Positions 16,843 through 24,934 of a stretch of 64,000 nt of DNA are shown here, one piece after another (position 1 is the stretch's first letter; each line of letters starts with the position of its first letter). The notes under the pieces are model-generated. The model made no database searches, had not been told where the DNA came from, and worked only from the letters and a program-made list of their open reading frames with translations. The DNA is from CAIMFV01 sp040757715 (GTDB lineage: Bacteria; Pseudomonadota; Alphaproteobacteria; Caulobacterales; Caulobacteraceae): positions 32,790 through 96,789 of the forward strand of contig JBFLWS010000011.1 of NCBI GenBank assembly GCA_040757715.1, read 5' to 3'. A program made the translations under genes and the position numbers.

Positions 16843-17394
16843 CTAGCCGGCGCGCATCACGCGCGCCATGTGGTGGCGGAAGGGGGCCTGCGCCGCCTTG
16901 GCCGCGGCCGCCTTCAGGTCGAAGCCATAGCCGATCTGCGCCTTCAGGCCTGACGTCACGGCGTTGATGTAGACCCATTTGCCGCGTTCCAGGACCGGCT
17001 TCTCGGGGTTGCGCGTAGCCGAGATCAGCATCTCGCGCGGATTTTCCGAGCTTTTGAACACATAGACCATGGCCTGGTCGCGGCGGCGGTAGCGGCTCGC
17101 CTTGTAGAACGGCACCGAGTTCAGGCGGACGTCGGAGGTCACATGCTCGAAGCCGTTGCTTTCCATGATCTGGCGCACCATGCGGCCGATCATCTGCTTG
17201 ATCCGGTCCGCCAGGATCGCTTCGCCGAAGGTCGCAAGGAGCTGCTCCTCCACGCCCTGGAGGGCGGGCTGGCCGAGGTCGGTGGCCGTCTCCATGCGGC
17301 CGAAGATGTCCGCCCGGTTGAGGAAGACCCAGAGCTTCTGGCCGAGCTCGGTGGCGGATTCGTTTTGAAACTGCGCGGGGTCGAAAGGCTTCAT
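16843..17394 (-). CDS. Hypothetical protein
   Basis: A 183-residue soluble protein, no recognised domain. It has a well-mixed composition with hydrophobic segments such as VYINAVTSGLKAQIGYGFDL and a basic centre (FYKASRYRRRDQAMVYVF). No signal peptide or membrane segment. It is divergent from dinB; the 167-base gap contains the LexA box at 17525-17539, which is 131 bases from this start, so shared control is possible but unproven. Confidence 0.72.
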   Translation of the reverse strand: MKPFDPAQFQNESATELGQKLWVFLNRADIFGRMETATDLGQPALQGVEEQLLATFGEAILADRIKQMIGRMVRQIMESNGFEHVTSDVRLNSVPFYKASRYRRRDQAMVYVFKSSENPREMLISATRNPEKPVLERGKWVYINAVTSGLKAQIGYGFDLKAAAAKAAQAPFRHHMARVMRAG

Positions 17395-17524
17395 GGCCGA
17401 ATCTCCAGGGGCGGGGGGCGGAATCGCCCGGTCTCTCCCAATATAGAGGGTGAAAACGCCCGGTCAAGATCGCCCGGTAGACTTTCAAGGCGCCCGCGCC
17501 GGCTTGGGCGTGGTCCGCGGGCAG

Positions 17525-17539
17525 GTTCTCGTTCTGTTC
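17525..17539 (+). promoter_or_regulatory. LexA (SOS) box upstream of dinB
   Basis: GTTC-TCGTTCT-GTTC is an exact GTTC-N7-GTTC match located 22 bases upstream of the dinB ATG, the usual operator position. Because dinB overlaps the next gene, the box may also govern the AbiJ-like gene at 18641. Confidence 0.9.
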
Positions 17540-17561
17540 GGAGCCTGCTAAGCTAACGTCG

Positions 17562-18644
17562 ATGGGCGACGCACTTCGCAAAATCATCCACGTCGACATG
17601 GACGCCTTCTATGCGTCCGTTGAACAGCGGGATAACCCGGACCTGCGGGGCAAGCCCTTGGCTGTCGGCCACGGCGCGCGCCGTGGTGTGGTGGCTGCCG
17701 CGTCCTATGAAGCGCGCGCCTTCGGCATCCGGTCGGCCCTTCCCTCGGTGACCGCGCTGCGGCAATGTCCGGATCTCGTTTTCGTGCCGCCGCGCTTTGA
17801 CGTCTATCGCGCCGTCTCCCAGCAGATCCATGCGATCTTCGCGGAGTTCACCGAGCTGATCGAACCGCTGGCGCTGGACGAGGCCTACCTGGACGTCACG
17901 GCCGACTGGGCCGGTCTGGAGACCGCCTGGCAAACCGCGAAGGCGATCCGCGCTCGCATCCTGGAGGAGACGGGCCTGACGGCGTCGGCGGGCATCTCCT
18001 ACAACAAGTTCCTGGCCAAACTGGCGTCGGGCCGGCGGAAGCCAAATGGCCAGTTCGCCATCCAGCCGCACGAAGGGGAGGCATTCGTCGAGGCCCTGCC
18101 CGTGGCCAAGTTCCATGGCGTCGGCCCCGCGACGGCCGACAAGATGCACCGTCTCGGGATCCACAGCGGCGCCGACCTGAAGAGCTGGTCGCTGCAGGAC
18201 CTGCAGGCGCGGTTCGGGAAGTCGGGATCGTGGTATTACGGCATTGCCCGCGGCCAGGACCTGCGCGAGGTGAACCCCAACCGCGAGCGTAAATCCTCCG
18301 GGTCGGAGACCACATTCGAAGAGGACCTGGTCGACCCGGTCAAGATCGAGGCCGGCGTGCTGGCCATGGCCGATGATGTTTGGGCTTGGTGCGAGAAGAC
18401 TGGGCGGCGGGCTCGGACCGTGACTGTCAAGATCAAGTGGGCCGACTTCCAGCAAGCGACGCGCAGCCAATCCTACGCCCGGCCGGTGGAGAGCCAGGCG
18501 GAGTTGCACGAGGCGAGCCTCGCGCTGATCCGATCGGTTTTTCCGCCACCGAAGGAAATCCGGCTAGTGGGCGTCACCCTGTCGAACTTCGCCCCCGGTC
18601 ACGGGGCCGGCGCCGCCGAACTGCTCCGCTTGGCGGCTGAATGA
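17562..18644 (+). CDS. dinB: DNA polymerase IV (DinB)
   Basis: Y-family translesion polymerase of 360 residues. Catalytic motifs HVDMDAFYASVEQRD (metal-binding Asp) and ALDEAYLDVT (Asp-Glu pair) are intact, followed by thumb and little-finger regions (GVGPATADKMHRLGI). Unlike ImuB it should be catalytically active. Controlled by the LexA box 22 bases upstream. The stop overlaps the ATG of the next gene (ATGA at 18641), which suggests co-transcription and translational coupling with a putative abortive-infection nuclease. Confidence 0.96.
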   Translation: MGDALRKIIHVDMDAFYASVEQRDNPDLRGKPLAVGHGARRGVVAAASYEARAFGIRSALPSVTALRQCPDLVFVPPRFDVYRAVSQQIHAIFAEFTELIEPLALDEAYLDVTADWAGLETAWQTAKAIRARILEETGLTASAGISYNKFLAKLASGRRKPNGQFAIQPHEGEAFVEALPVAKFHGVGPATADKMHRLGIHSGADLKSWSLQDLQARFGKSGSWYYGIARGQDLREVNPNRERKSSGSETTFEEDLVDPVKIEAGVLAMADDVWAWCEKTGRRARTVTVKIKWADFQQATRSQSYARPVESQAELHEASLALIRSVFPPPKEIRLVGVTLSNFAPGHGAGAAELLRLAAE

Positions 18645-19972
18645 CCATGGCCACCGACCTCCGCGCGAAGCTTGCCGCCTCCCTCCATCCCATGACGCAC
18701 GCCGTGCTCGATGTTGAGCCCATGCGGATCGCGGGATTGGAGATACCGCGTGGCGAAGGGCTCTCAAAGAGTCAGCGGATCGACCTCGCCTTGGACGGCC
18801 TCTCCGAGAAGGCCATAGCGGGGCTGGCGCTGAAATTCGCCCAGGCGCGAGGCGACATTCCCCTCGACGAGGCTGCCCGAAAGGTGCTCGAGGCCGACGA
18901 GCCCGCCCTGACCCGGATCACGCGCCGTGACGTCGCACGCGTGTTCGGCGATGACCTTACGGGCGAGGCCGACCTCCTGGAGCTGCTTGGCCGCTACTTC
19001 ATCCTCTCCGACCCGTTCGAGGAGGCCTTCGGCGGAAACGGCAAGAGCCTGCGGTACAAGATTGACCGATACATGGTGCAGAACCCCGGCGACTGGTCGG
19101 TCGAGGAGCTTTTCACCGAGCTCGGCGCGTTCGACTGCTCGCGGGCGCGGTTCGCCGCCATTTTGCAGGAGGTCGTCCACCCACTGGCCCGTTCGGGGGA
19201 AGAACAAGCCGAGACGGTGAAGGCACTGAACAAGATCCTGGCGCGGGACGGTTACGAGCTGGGGCCTGATGGAGAGGAGTCGGGACACCCGATCTACGCG
19301 TTCCGGCCGATCGTGCGCGGCGTCGGCGGACGCCCCAAGAACCTGATCTTTGCCTCACGCGGGCCCAAGCCGGAGCTCGGGTTCGCCGACGCCATAAACA
19401 ACGACATCGTGGTGCTTTCCGGCGAGGAGAGCTGCCTGGTCTACGACCGGCCGATCGGCGCAAACGGCCTGCTGTGGTCCGACCTGGTCACGTGGTGGTC
19501 GGCGCAGACGCCGGGGAGCGACGCCGCCAGTCTCGGTAAACGGCTGCAGGAATCGCTCGCCTCCGAAGCAGAGAAGAAGGTGTTCGCGACCTACTTCAAG
19601 ATTTTCCGGCCCACGCTTGGCGCCGCCCTGCCGGCGCTGCTTCCCCAAGTCTACCTGCACTACGACCCGGCCGTGGTGAAGTCGCTGCGGCACCGTCTCC
19701 CGTTGCCGCGGCAGCGAATGGATTTCCTCCTCCTCCTGCCAGGCCGCCAGCGGATAGTGGTCGAAGTGGATGGCAAACATCATTTCGCCGAGGGGGAGAA
19801 GGCGTCGTTAAAGGTCTATAGTGAAATGGTCTCCGCCGACCGAGAACTCCGCCTTGCCGGCTATGAGGTGTACCGGTTCGGAGCGAACGAACTGGTCGGC
19901 GCACGGGCGGAGTCGTTGATCGAGGACTTTTTCAACAAGCTCCTCCGCTTGCATCGCATCATCCAGGGGTAG
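18641..19972 (+). CDS. AbiJ-like protein with C-terminal PD-(D/E)xK-type nuclease motif
   Basis: A 443-residue protein. The middle segment (about residues 85-205: ITRRDVARVFG ... IDRYMVQNPGDW ... FAAILQEVVHPLARSGEEQ ... RDGYEL) resembles the AbiJ N-terminal type 3 domain of abortive infection proteins. The C-terminal part has MDFLLLL and VEVDGKHHF, an Asp...Glu-x-Asp/Lys arrangement like DUF559/PD-(D/E)xK nucleases. ATG at 18641 overlaps the dinB stop; ATG 18647 is an alternative. Position downstream of a LexA-controlled gene suggests SOS-linked expression. Domain names are from pattern memory and need a profile search. Confidence 0.68.
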   Translation: MTMATDLRAKLAASLHPMTHAVLDVEPMRIAGLEIPRGEGLSKSQRIDLALDGLSEKAIAGLALKFAQARGDIPLDEAARKVLEADEPALTRITRRDVARVFGDDLTGEADLLELLGRYFILSDPFEEAFGGNGKSLRYKIDRYMVQNPGDWSVEELFTELGAFDCSRARFAAILQEVVHPLARSGEEQAETVKALNKILARDGYELGPDGEESGHPIYAFRPIVRGVGGRPKNLIFASRGPKPELGFADAINNDIVVLSGEESCLVYDRPIGANGLLWSDLVTWWSAQTPGSDAASLGKRLQESLASEAEKKVFATYFKIFRPTLGAALPALLPQVYLHYDPAVVKSLRHRLPLPRQRMDFLLLLPGRQRIVVEVDGKHHFAEGEKASLKVYSEMVSADRELRLAGYEVYRFGANELVGARAESLIEDFFNKLLRLHRIIQG

Positions 19973-19975
19973 GAC

Positions 19976-21361
19976 ATGGCGGTCATCGCCATCGACGAGC
20001 GGCGCTTCAACGCCCTCGCGGGCTATGTCCGCGATCCGCGGCTTGTGCGGGTGGTCCAGGAATACGACTGGTTGGCGACTGACGATGGGCGTTTGCTGGC
20101 CGTCCTGACCTGGGATCGTATCGACTACGATTTCGGCTGGATTATCCTGGGGCGAGACGAGCGTCGTCAGTTCCGGGCCATCGACGTCGATTCGTCGATG
20201 GCGACGACAGAGGAGGCGCGCGCCAGCCTGATGACAGCCATGGCGCGGTGGCAAGCGGAGCCCGACGAAGCCCACTACCAGGGTGACCAGGTCGGAGCGC
20301 CGGTTGATTTCTTTCAACCGATCGTTCCAGACGAAAAGCTCCATCGGAACTTCAAACTGCTTGTCGAACATCCCCGTTATTCGCCGGCCCGCGAGATGAT
20401 CGCGGCCATGATGCCCTATTTCGAAGACGTCGACGGGAACTTCATCGAACAGTTTCAGACAACCGGGTTCGATCCGCGGATCTGGGAGCTCTACCTCTAT
20501 TCGACCTTCACCGAACTTGGCTTTGCGCGCGACAAAACCGTACAGGTCCCTGATTTCGTGCTGGCCAGCTTGCGTGGGGGCATCGCCGTTGAGGCGACGA
20601 CCGCCAATCCACCCGACGGCCGGACGCTTGTTGTCCCTGAGGATCCTGACGAGCGCCGCGCCTACATTGAGAACTACATCCCCATTAAAATCGCCCGCGC
20701 CCTCAAGCGGAAGCTGAACAGGGAGCAGGCCTATTGGAATGCTCCGGGGCTTGAGGGTGTGCCGTTCCTCATCGCGGTCCAGGACTTCCATGCGGCCGCC
20801 TCGATGACGATGGTCGTGCCGGCGGCGACCGAGTATGTGTTCGGCGTCCGCCACAGTCAGGTTGAAGGCCGCATACGGATCGAGTGGATCGATGAGCATC
20901 GCTTCGGCGGCGCGGCCGAGCCGTCCGGGTTTTTCCGGCTGCCCAACAGCGAGAACATCAGCGCGGTGCTTGTGAACGCCCAGGGCACGCTGCTCAAATT
21001 CAATCGGCTCGGCTACGTCGCAGGCTTCGGCAACCGCCGACTGCGGATCTCGCGACGCGGCCTTCTACGACAAGACGGGAATCTCGCCGATCCTCGGCCG
21101 GTCATCTTCCAAGACCGCGTGTATGACCCCGGCTACAGCGAGACCTGGGTCGAGGGGATGGTCGTTCTCCACAACCCACGGGCAAAGTGCCCGCTCGACC
21201 CCAACCTGTTGCCTGGGGCGACCCACGAGTTTCTGGAGCCCGACGGGCGCATCATGAGCCTGCTGCCGGAGCGGCCCGTGTACTTCTCTCAAACCTTCAT
21301 CGATCTTGAGGGCGACGCCGGCCCGCCCTCTGAGGATGACGCGGTCGCTGCGGCAAGCTGA
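19976..21361 (+). CDS. Hypothetical protein, possible PD-(D/E)xK-like nuclease
   Basis: A 461-residue protein starting three bases after the AbiJ-like stop, with AGGGGTAGGA before the ATG. The central segment WELYLYSTFTELGF, then PDFVLASLRGGIAVEATT, has the Glu...Asp...Glu-x-Thr spacing of a PD-(D/E)xK core, which is an inference. The remainder is unassigned. It most likely works with the upstream nuclease-like protein. It ends 12 bases before the convergent gene at 21374. No phage-defence family name can be given with confidence. Confidence 0.72.
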   Translation: MAVIAIDERRFNALAGYVRDPRLVRVVQEYDWLATDDGRLLAVLTWDRIDYDFGWIILGRDERRQFRAIDVDSSMATTEEARASLMTAMARWQAEPDEAHYQGDQVGAPVDFFQPIVPDEKLHRNFKLLVEHPRYSPAREMIAAMMPYFEDVDGNFIEQFQTTGFDPRIWELYLYSTFTELGFARDKTVQVPDFVLASLRGGIAVEATTANPPDGRTLVVPEDPDERRAYIENYIPIKIARALKRKLNREQAYWNAPGLEGVPFLIAVQDFHAAASMTMVVPAATEYVFGVRHSQVEGRIRIEWIDEHRFGGAAEPSGFFRLPNSENISAVLVNAQGTLLKFNRLGYVAGFGNRRLRISRRGLLRQDGNLADPRPVIFQDRVYDPGYSETWVEGMVVLHNPRAKCPLDPNLLPGATHEFLEPDGRIMSLLPERPVYFSQTFIDLEGDAGPPSEDDAVAAAS

Positions 21362-21373
21362 CGGAGGCGCACC

Positions 21374-21988
21374 TTACTGGACGCGCTCGACCGTCCAAGA
21401 CTTGAAATCTGGTGCAACCGAGACCCGCCAGGTCGGGGCATTTCCACCGGCGACATTGAGGTTCGTGACGCCGTAGACGTAGGCACCGTCGATCACTTCC
21501 TGCAGCCCCATCGCCCACGCGGTATCGAAGTGGAGAGGCGAGGGAAGGAGCCGCGCGACGCGATTTGGATGCCATGCACCTCCGGCCGCGTTCAAGAAGA
21601 CGAGCAGGGTTTTGCCCGTGGCGTAGGCGGCGCCGCCTTTTTCAACTTTCAGCCGGATCTGCGCCAAGACACGGTCCTCAACGGACGGCGCGTCACTGTC
21701 GCCGAGCTCTGGCACCATCACGTGCTCCGTCGGCCAAGTCGCCTCTGAGTCAGCTTCGCAGATGATCCCGTCCCCGCCCGTCGGGTCGGTCGTGAAATAG
21801 AAGTCTCCTTCGCCCGCAGCGGCCATAGCGACACACAGGAGCCAGTTGCCGAGGATCTCCCGCGACCTCAGATCGCCAAACCGAGCGAACGGCTTGCCGG
21901 CCTGGAGATGGCGTCCGTCGCGGATGAAGGGCTCGAGTTCCTTGAGAGCGAGCTCTAGCGATCTAAATCTGCGGACGGGGTGTTTCAT
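21374..21988 (-). CDS. Hypothetical protein
   Basis: A 204-residue soluble protein beginning KHPVRRFRSLELALKELEPF, followed by LRSREILGNWLLC and GDGIICEADSEATWPTEHVMVP. The acidic pattern (Glu in the helix, Asp-Gly-Ile, later Glu-His) could be a divergent PD-(D/E)xK core, but this is weak. It is the last gene of a minus-strand set of three (24419 to 21374) containing a membrane protein and an AbiV-like protein. Role unknown. Confidence 0.65.
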   Translation of the reverse strand: MKHPVRRFRSLELALKELEPFIRDGRHLQAGKPFARFGDLRSREILGNWLLCVAMAAAGEGDFYFTTDPTGGDGIICEADSEATWPTEHVMVPELGDSDAPSVEDRVLAQIRLKVEKGGAAYATGKTLLVFLNAAGGAWHPNRVARLLPSPLHFDTAWAMGLQEVIDGAYVYGVTNLNVAGGNAPTWRVSVAPDFKSWTVERVQ

Positions 21989-22061
21989 CAGCCTGCCGCA
22001 GGTTCGAGACGCCGTGAGGATGTGGCGATTCCGCTTGCCGGCAGAGTCGGCGGGCCACGAC

Positions 22062-22841
22062 TTAGTATTTCCGAAACGGCGTAGGTTCCTTGGCTTTCAC
22101 CGGGTCAAGGCGTCGGGCCTCGGCGCGGTCGAGGTGGAGCTGGCGTGCCTTGGCCGCATTGTCGAGCGAGCGCTCGATGCGCGACGTCAACGTGCCCCAG
22201 GACTCGTAGGGCGGCGGGAAGCGCGCCTCGAGATCGAACTCGCGGATACAGAACTGGCCCAGCCGCAAGCTCTTTTCGGCCGCGTGCAGGATGATGTTGA
22301 AGATATTCACCGCGAGCTGGCCCTCCCGCTCCCACCAGTCGTCCACGAGCTTCTCGATCTCGTGAAGGGAGTCGTAGAAGCGGATCACAGCGATCGCCTT
22401 CTCACTCGGTAGGTCGCGCACTTGCGGCGCGTTCGGATAAAGGGTCGGCCGATAGGGCCGGAAGTCGGACTGCTGGTCTTTGGTCTCGACGCCGTTGATC
22501 GCGGCCTCGCAGATGAAATTCGCCGACGCCCGGTCGACGATGTACTGCACCCGCTCGATCGTGCGCTGCAGCTCTGGCGCCAAAGTGTCGACCGCTTCGG
22601 CCTGGCGCCTTGCCTTGTCCTCCGCATCGGTGCGGCGCTTGTTCAGCTCGGTGATCCAGGAGCCCAGCAAGGCGCCGCCCGCGCCGAACAACGACCCGGC
22701 CAACGGCGTGATGTTAAGAGCCAGCGCCCCGCCCCCGCCAAGGAACAGGCCGACCGAGACGGCCATGTGCGGGTTTACTTTGATGTAGCCGAAGACGCGC
22801 TTGGGCCCGAAACCTTTCGACTGCTTCTCTAGGTCAGCCAT
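22062..22841 (-). CDS. Hypothetical membrane protein
   Basis: A 259-residue protein with a short basic N terminus, one hydrophobic Gly/Ala-rich hairpin at about residues 26-62 (MAVSVGLFLGGGGALALNI, then FGAGGALLGSWI), followed by a coiled-coil-like charged stretch (ELNKRRTDAEDKARRQAE) and a soluble helical domain. This layout, a membrane anchor plus cytoplasmic helical part, is common in abortive-infection effectors, but no family is recognised. It lies 54 bases downstream of the AbiV-like gene on the same strand. Confidence 0.65.
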   Translation of the reverse strand: MADLEKQSKGFGPKRVFGYIKVNPHMAVSVGLFLGGGGALALNITPLAGSLFGAGGALLGSWITELNKRRTDAEDKARRQAEAVDTLAPELQRTIERVQYIVDRASANFICEAAINGVETKDQQSDFRPYRPTLYPNAPQVRDLPSEKAIAVIRFYDSLHEIEKLVDDWWEREGQLAVNIFNIILHAAEKSLRLGQFCIREFDLEARFPPPYESWGTLTSRIERSLDNAAKARQLHLDRAEARRLDPVKAKEPTPFRKY

Positions 22842-22895
22842 CGCGCCCTCTCGTGCCCAATGAATCTAGGGGCCGGAGCGTTGTTGCAAGCGTCC

Positions 22896-24419
22896 TCACC
22901 GGGCGTCCCCCTGCGCCGGCGTCACATCGTCGCCCTCGGTCCCAACCTCCAGGATGCGCCGCCAGGTGCGTTTGGCGACCTGGATCAGGTAGAGGTCCGT
23001 GACGTGCTTGGCGGTGCGCAGGTTGGCCAGGCTCGACTCGTCCGGATTGCCGACGGTCGTGAGGGACTTGAACAGGAGCTCGCGGTGCTCGCGCTCGGGC
23101 ACCATCTCGGCGAAGGCGGCGTGCAGACGGGAATCGACGTCCGCCTGGGTCCCGTCCCACCCGCCGTGTGCGCGGAGCGCTCCGAACAGCGCGAAGGTGA
23201 AGGCCATCCGGGCCGTCTGGTCCATGTTGTAATAGACGTCCGACTTGGCGATGAACGCCAGACCGTGGAAGTAGTGGCTGAAGATCGGCTCCGCCTCGGC
23301 TTCGGACAGCGGCATGAAGGCCATCATGCAGGTCACCGCCCGGTCGATCATCTCGTCGGTAAGCGCGACCGCGCGGCCGGTCCCCCAGAAGCTCTCGCCG
23401 ATGTCGATGTTCATCGAGGCCCCGTTCTCCAGGTCCTGGACGCCCTTGAACATCTCCTTCTCGAAGCCCGGCGGCTCGAACCAGAAGTAGCCGATCGTCG
23501 CGATGCTGAGGCAGGCCAAGACGACCTTCGACAAGCTGGCGAGGCGCCCGTGCAGGGCCGACACCGGCAGATTGTCGTGTAGGGTAATCTGCAGGGTGCA
23601 GCGGTCCTTCTTGCCCGCCCAAAGCAACTGGACGGTGTCGAACCGCTCGTTCCAACGCGCCAGGGCCTTCGGCCGCAGGGAATGGGAGGGAGTGTAGATC
23701 GTGACATTGGCGCGCCAGCGCGGCTTCTCCTCACCCTTTTCCGCCGCCGGCCGCTTCAGCTCCGCCTCGGCCAGGGCGCGCATTTCCTCGTCGTTGCGCG
23801 CGATCTCCTCGCGGATCCACGCCACCCATTCTCGCGGTCGCTCACCAAGCTCCTGGTATTTGGCGATGGAGGCCGGGCTCAGGATCATGCGCGAGAGCTG
23901 CTGGTCCGACATGGCGTCGAGAAACCACCTTGTCAGCTCATCGGCCTCGCCGGTCCCGGCGCCGCGCGCCTGCTCGTAGTCGAGGCGAGCGCAAGCGAGC
24001 TGAAGCGCCTCGGCGGCGGCCTCTGGCGACACCACGTCGCTGGGCGGCGGCTCGGTGATCTCAGCCTCTGGATCGACATAGAGCGAGGCCAGCCGCATCG
24101 CGTGGGCGTGTTCGGCGAACTGGCGCGCAGCCTCAAAGTCGGCGGGATCGATGCGGGTCAGGGGCGACCAGATAGCCCACTGCAGCTTGCGCCGGTGATT
24201 ATCGAGGGACTTCGCCACCCACGACCCTTCGAAGCGGTCCGGATCGACCATCCCGCCGCCGAGCATACTGGCCTTGCCGACCTCCTCGAGGGCCAGCAGG
24301 CTCAGGTGGTAGACGATATGGGGGAAGTCCGCGCCGCCCCCCAACCGGTCGGCCGCAGCGATGAACTTAGCGGACTGCTCAAGGCAAAGACCGCGCGCTC
24401 TCTGTAGCTTCTCATTCAT
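22896..24419 (-). CDS. AbiV/HEPN-like protein
   Basis: A 507-residue protein. The N-terminal 60 residues (ARGLCLEQSAKFIAAADRL, then HLSLLALEEVGKASML) match the AbiV-type HEPN helical pattern with its EE-x-GK signature, known in lactococcal phage abortive infection. The rest is unassigned and includes a hydrophobic segment (SKVVLACLSIATIGYFWF) near residue 300. Start ATG at 24419 is chosen because it places the HEPN motif at the N terminus; the frame extends 63 codons further but without a family match. First gene of a putative three-gene minus-strand defence set. Confidence 0.66.
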   Translation of the reverse strand: MNEKLQRARGLCLEQSAKFIAAADRLGGGADFPHIVYHLSLLALEEVGKASMLGGGMVDPDRFEGSWVAKSLDNHRRKLQWAIWSPLTRIDPADFEAARQFAEHAHAMRLASLYVDPEAEITEPPPSDVVSPEAAAEALQLACARLDYEQARGAGTGEADELTRWFLDAMSDQQLSRMILSPASIAKYQELGERPREWVAWIREEIARNDEEMRALAEAELKRPAAEKGEEKPRWRANVTIYTPSHSLRPKALARWNERFDTVQLLWAGKKDRCTLQITLHDNLPVSALHGRLASLSKVVLACLSIATIGYFWFEPPGFEKEMFKGVQDLENGASMNIDIGESFWGTGRAVALTDEMIDRAVTCMMAFMPLSEAEAEPIFSHYFHGLAFIAKSDVYYNMDQTARMAFTFALFGALRAHGGWDGTQADVDSRLHAAFAEMVPEREHRELLFKSLTTVGNPDESSLANLRTAKHVTDLYLIQVAKRTWRRILEVGTEGDDVTPAQGDAR

Positions 24420-24445
24420 GGCCAGTGCTTCGGGAATCGGCAGCT

Positions 24446-24757
24446 CTATTCTAGCGCCACGCCACCATTCCTCACCAGCGCGCCGCGAAGCCGCGGCATG
24501 GTGGATTGGAAGCCATCTACCGCGCCAACGACGTTCGATTTCCAAGGCTTGCCGTCGAAGTGGGTTTTGGCAGCATCGAAGCCCGCTTTGTCGACAAACG
24601 CCACCCAACCAGCGGTCGAGCCCTGATCAGTCAAAGCGAGGGTCGCCGCGACGGCTGCCGCTTGCGATACCGGCCCTTGGCGGCCAGGCCGTCTCGCTGC
24701 CCGCCGATCACCACACGTAGCGTCCTTTATGTGGGATAAAGGGCAGGTTGGTGACAT
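24446..24757 (-). CDS. Doubtful small hypothetical protein
   Basis: A 103-residue frame ending 26 bases before the AbiV-like start. Its second half (TLALTDQGSTAGWVAFVDKA, GFDAAKTHFDGKPWKSNVVG) has a plausible protein composition, but the first 35 residues are basic, Cys-containing and low in hydrophobics. It could be a gene fragment left at the border of the defence and metal islands. No domain or ribosome site supports it. Confidence 0.28.
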   Translation of the reverse strand: MSPTCPLSHIKDATCGDRRAARRPGRQGPVSQAAAVAATLALTDQGSTAGWVAFVDKAGFDAAKTHFDGKPWKSNVVGAVDGFQSTMPRLRGALVRNGGVALE

Positions 24758-24934
24758 CTCTATCTGGCTGTAGATATTTTGCGTCTAATATATCTTATCA
24801 GAAATAAATCGCGTAAGACCGTTATGGCGTAAGGGTTTTCGGATGCCGCTAGCAAGGGGCATTATCGGAAATGAGGCGTATATTTTAGGATGGACGGTTC
24901 TAGCGCGCTAGGCATGCCATCGCCATTCCACACC
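24758..24934. other. AT-rich intergenic stretch at the border of defence and metal islands
   Basis: Bases around 24760-24900 are clearly more AT-rich than the rest of the window (for example runs such as TCTAATATATCTTATCAG and GTATATTTTAGG). A short direct repeat GCGTAAG occurs at about 24810 and 24828. No transposase, no long inverted repeat and no target duplication is visible. It may be a recombination junction between cargo modules. Confidence 0.45.

Noticed and set aside
24800..24850. Tn3-type terminal inverted repeat at the AT-rich border
   Set aside because: GCGTAAG repeats are short and direct, the known 38-base Tn3 end is not matched, and no transposase or resolvase lies nearby.
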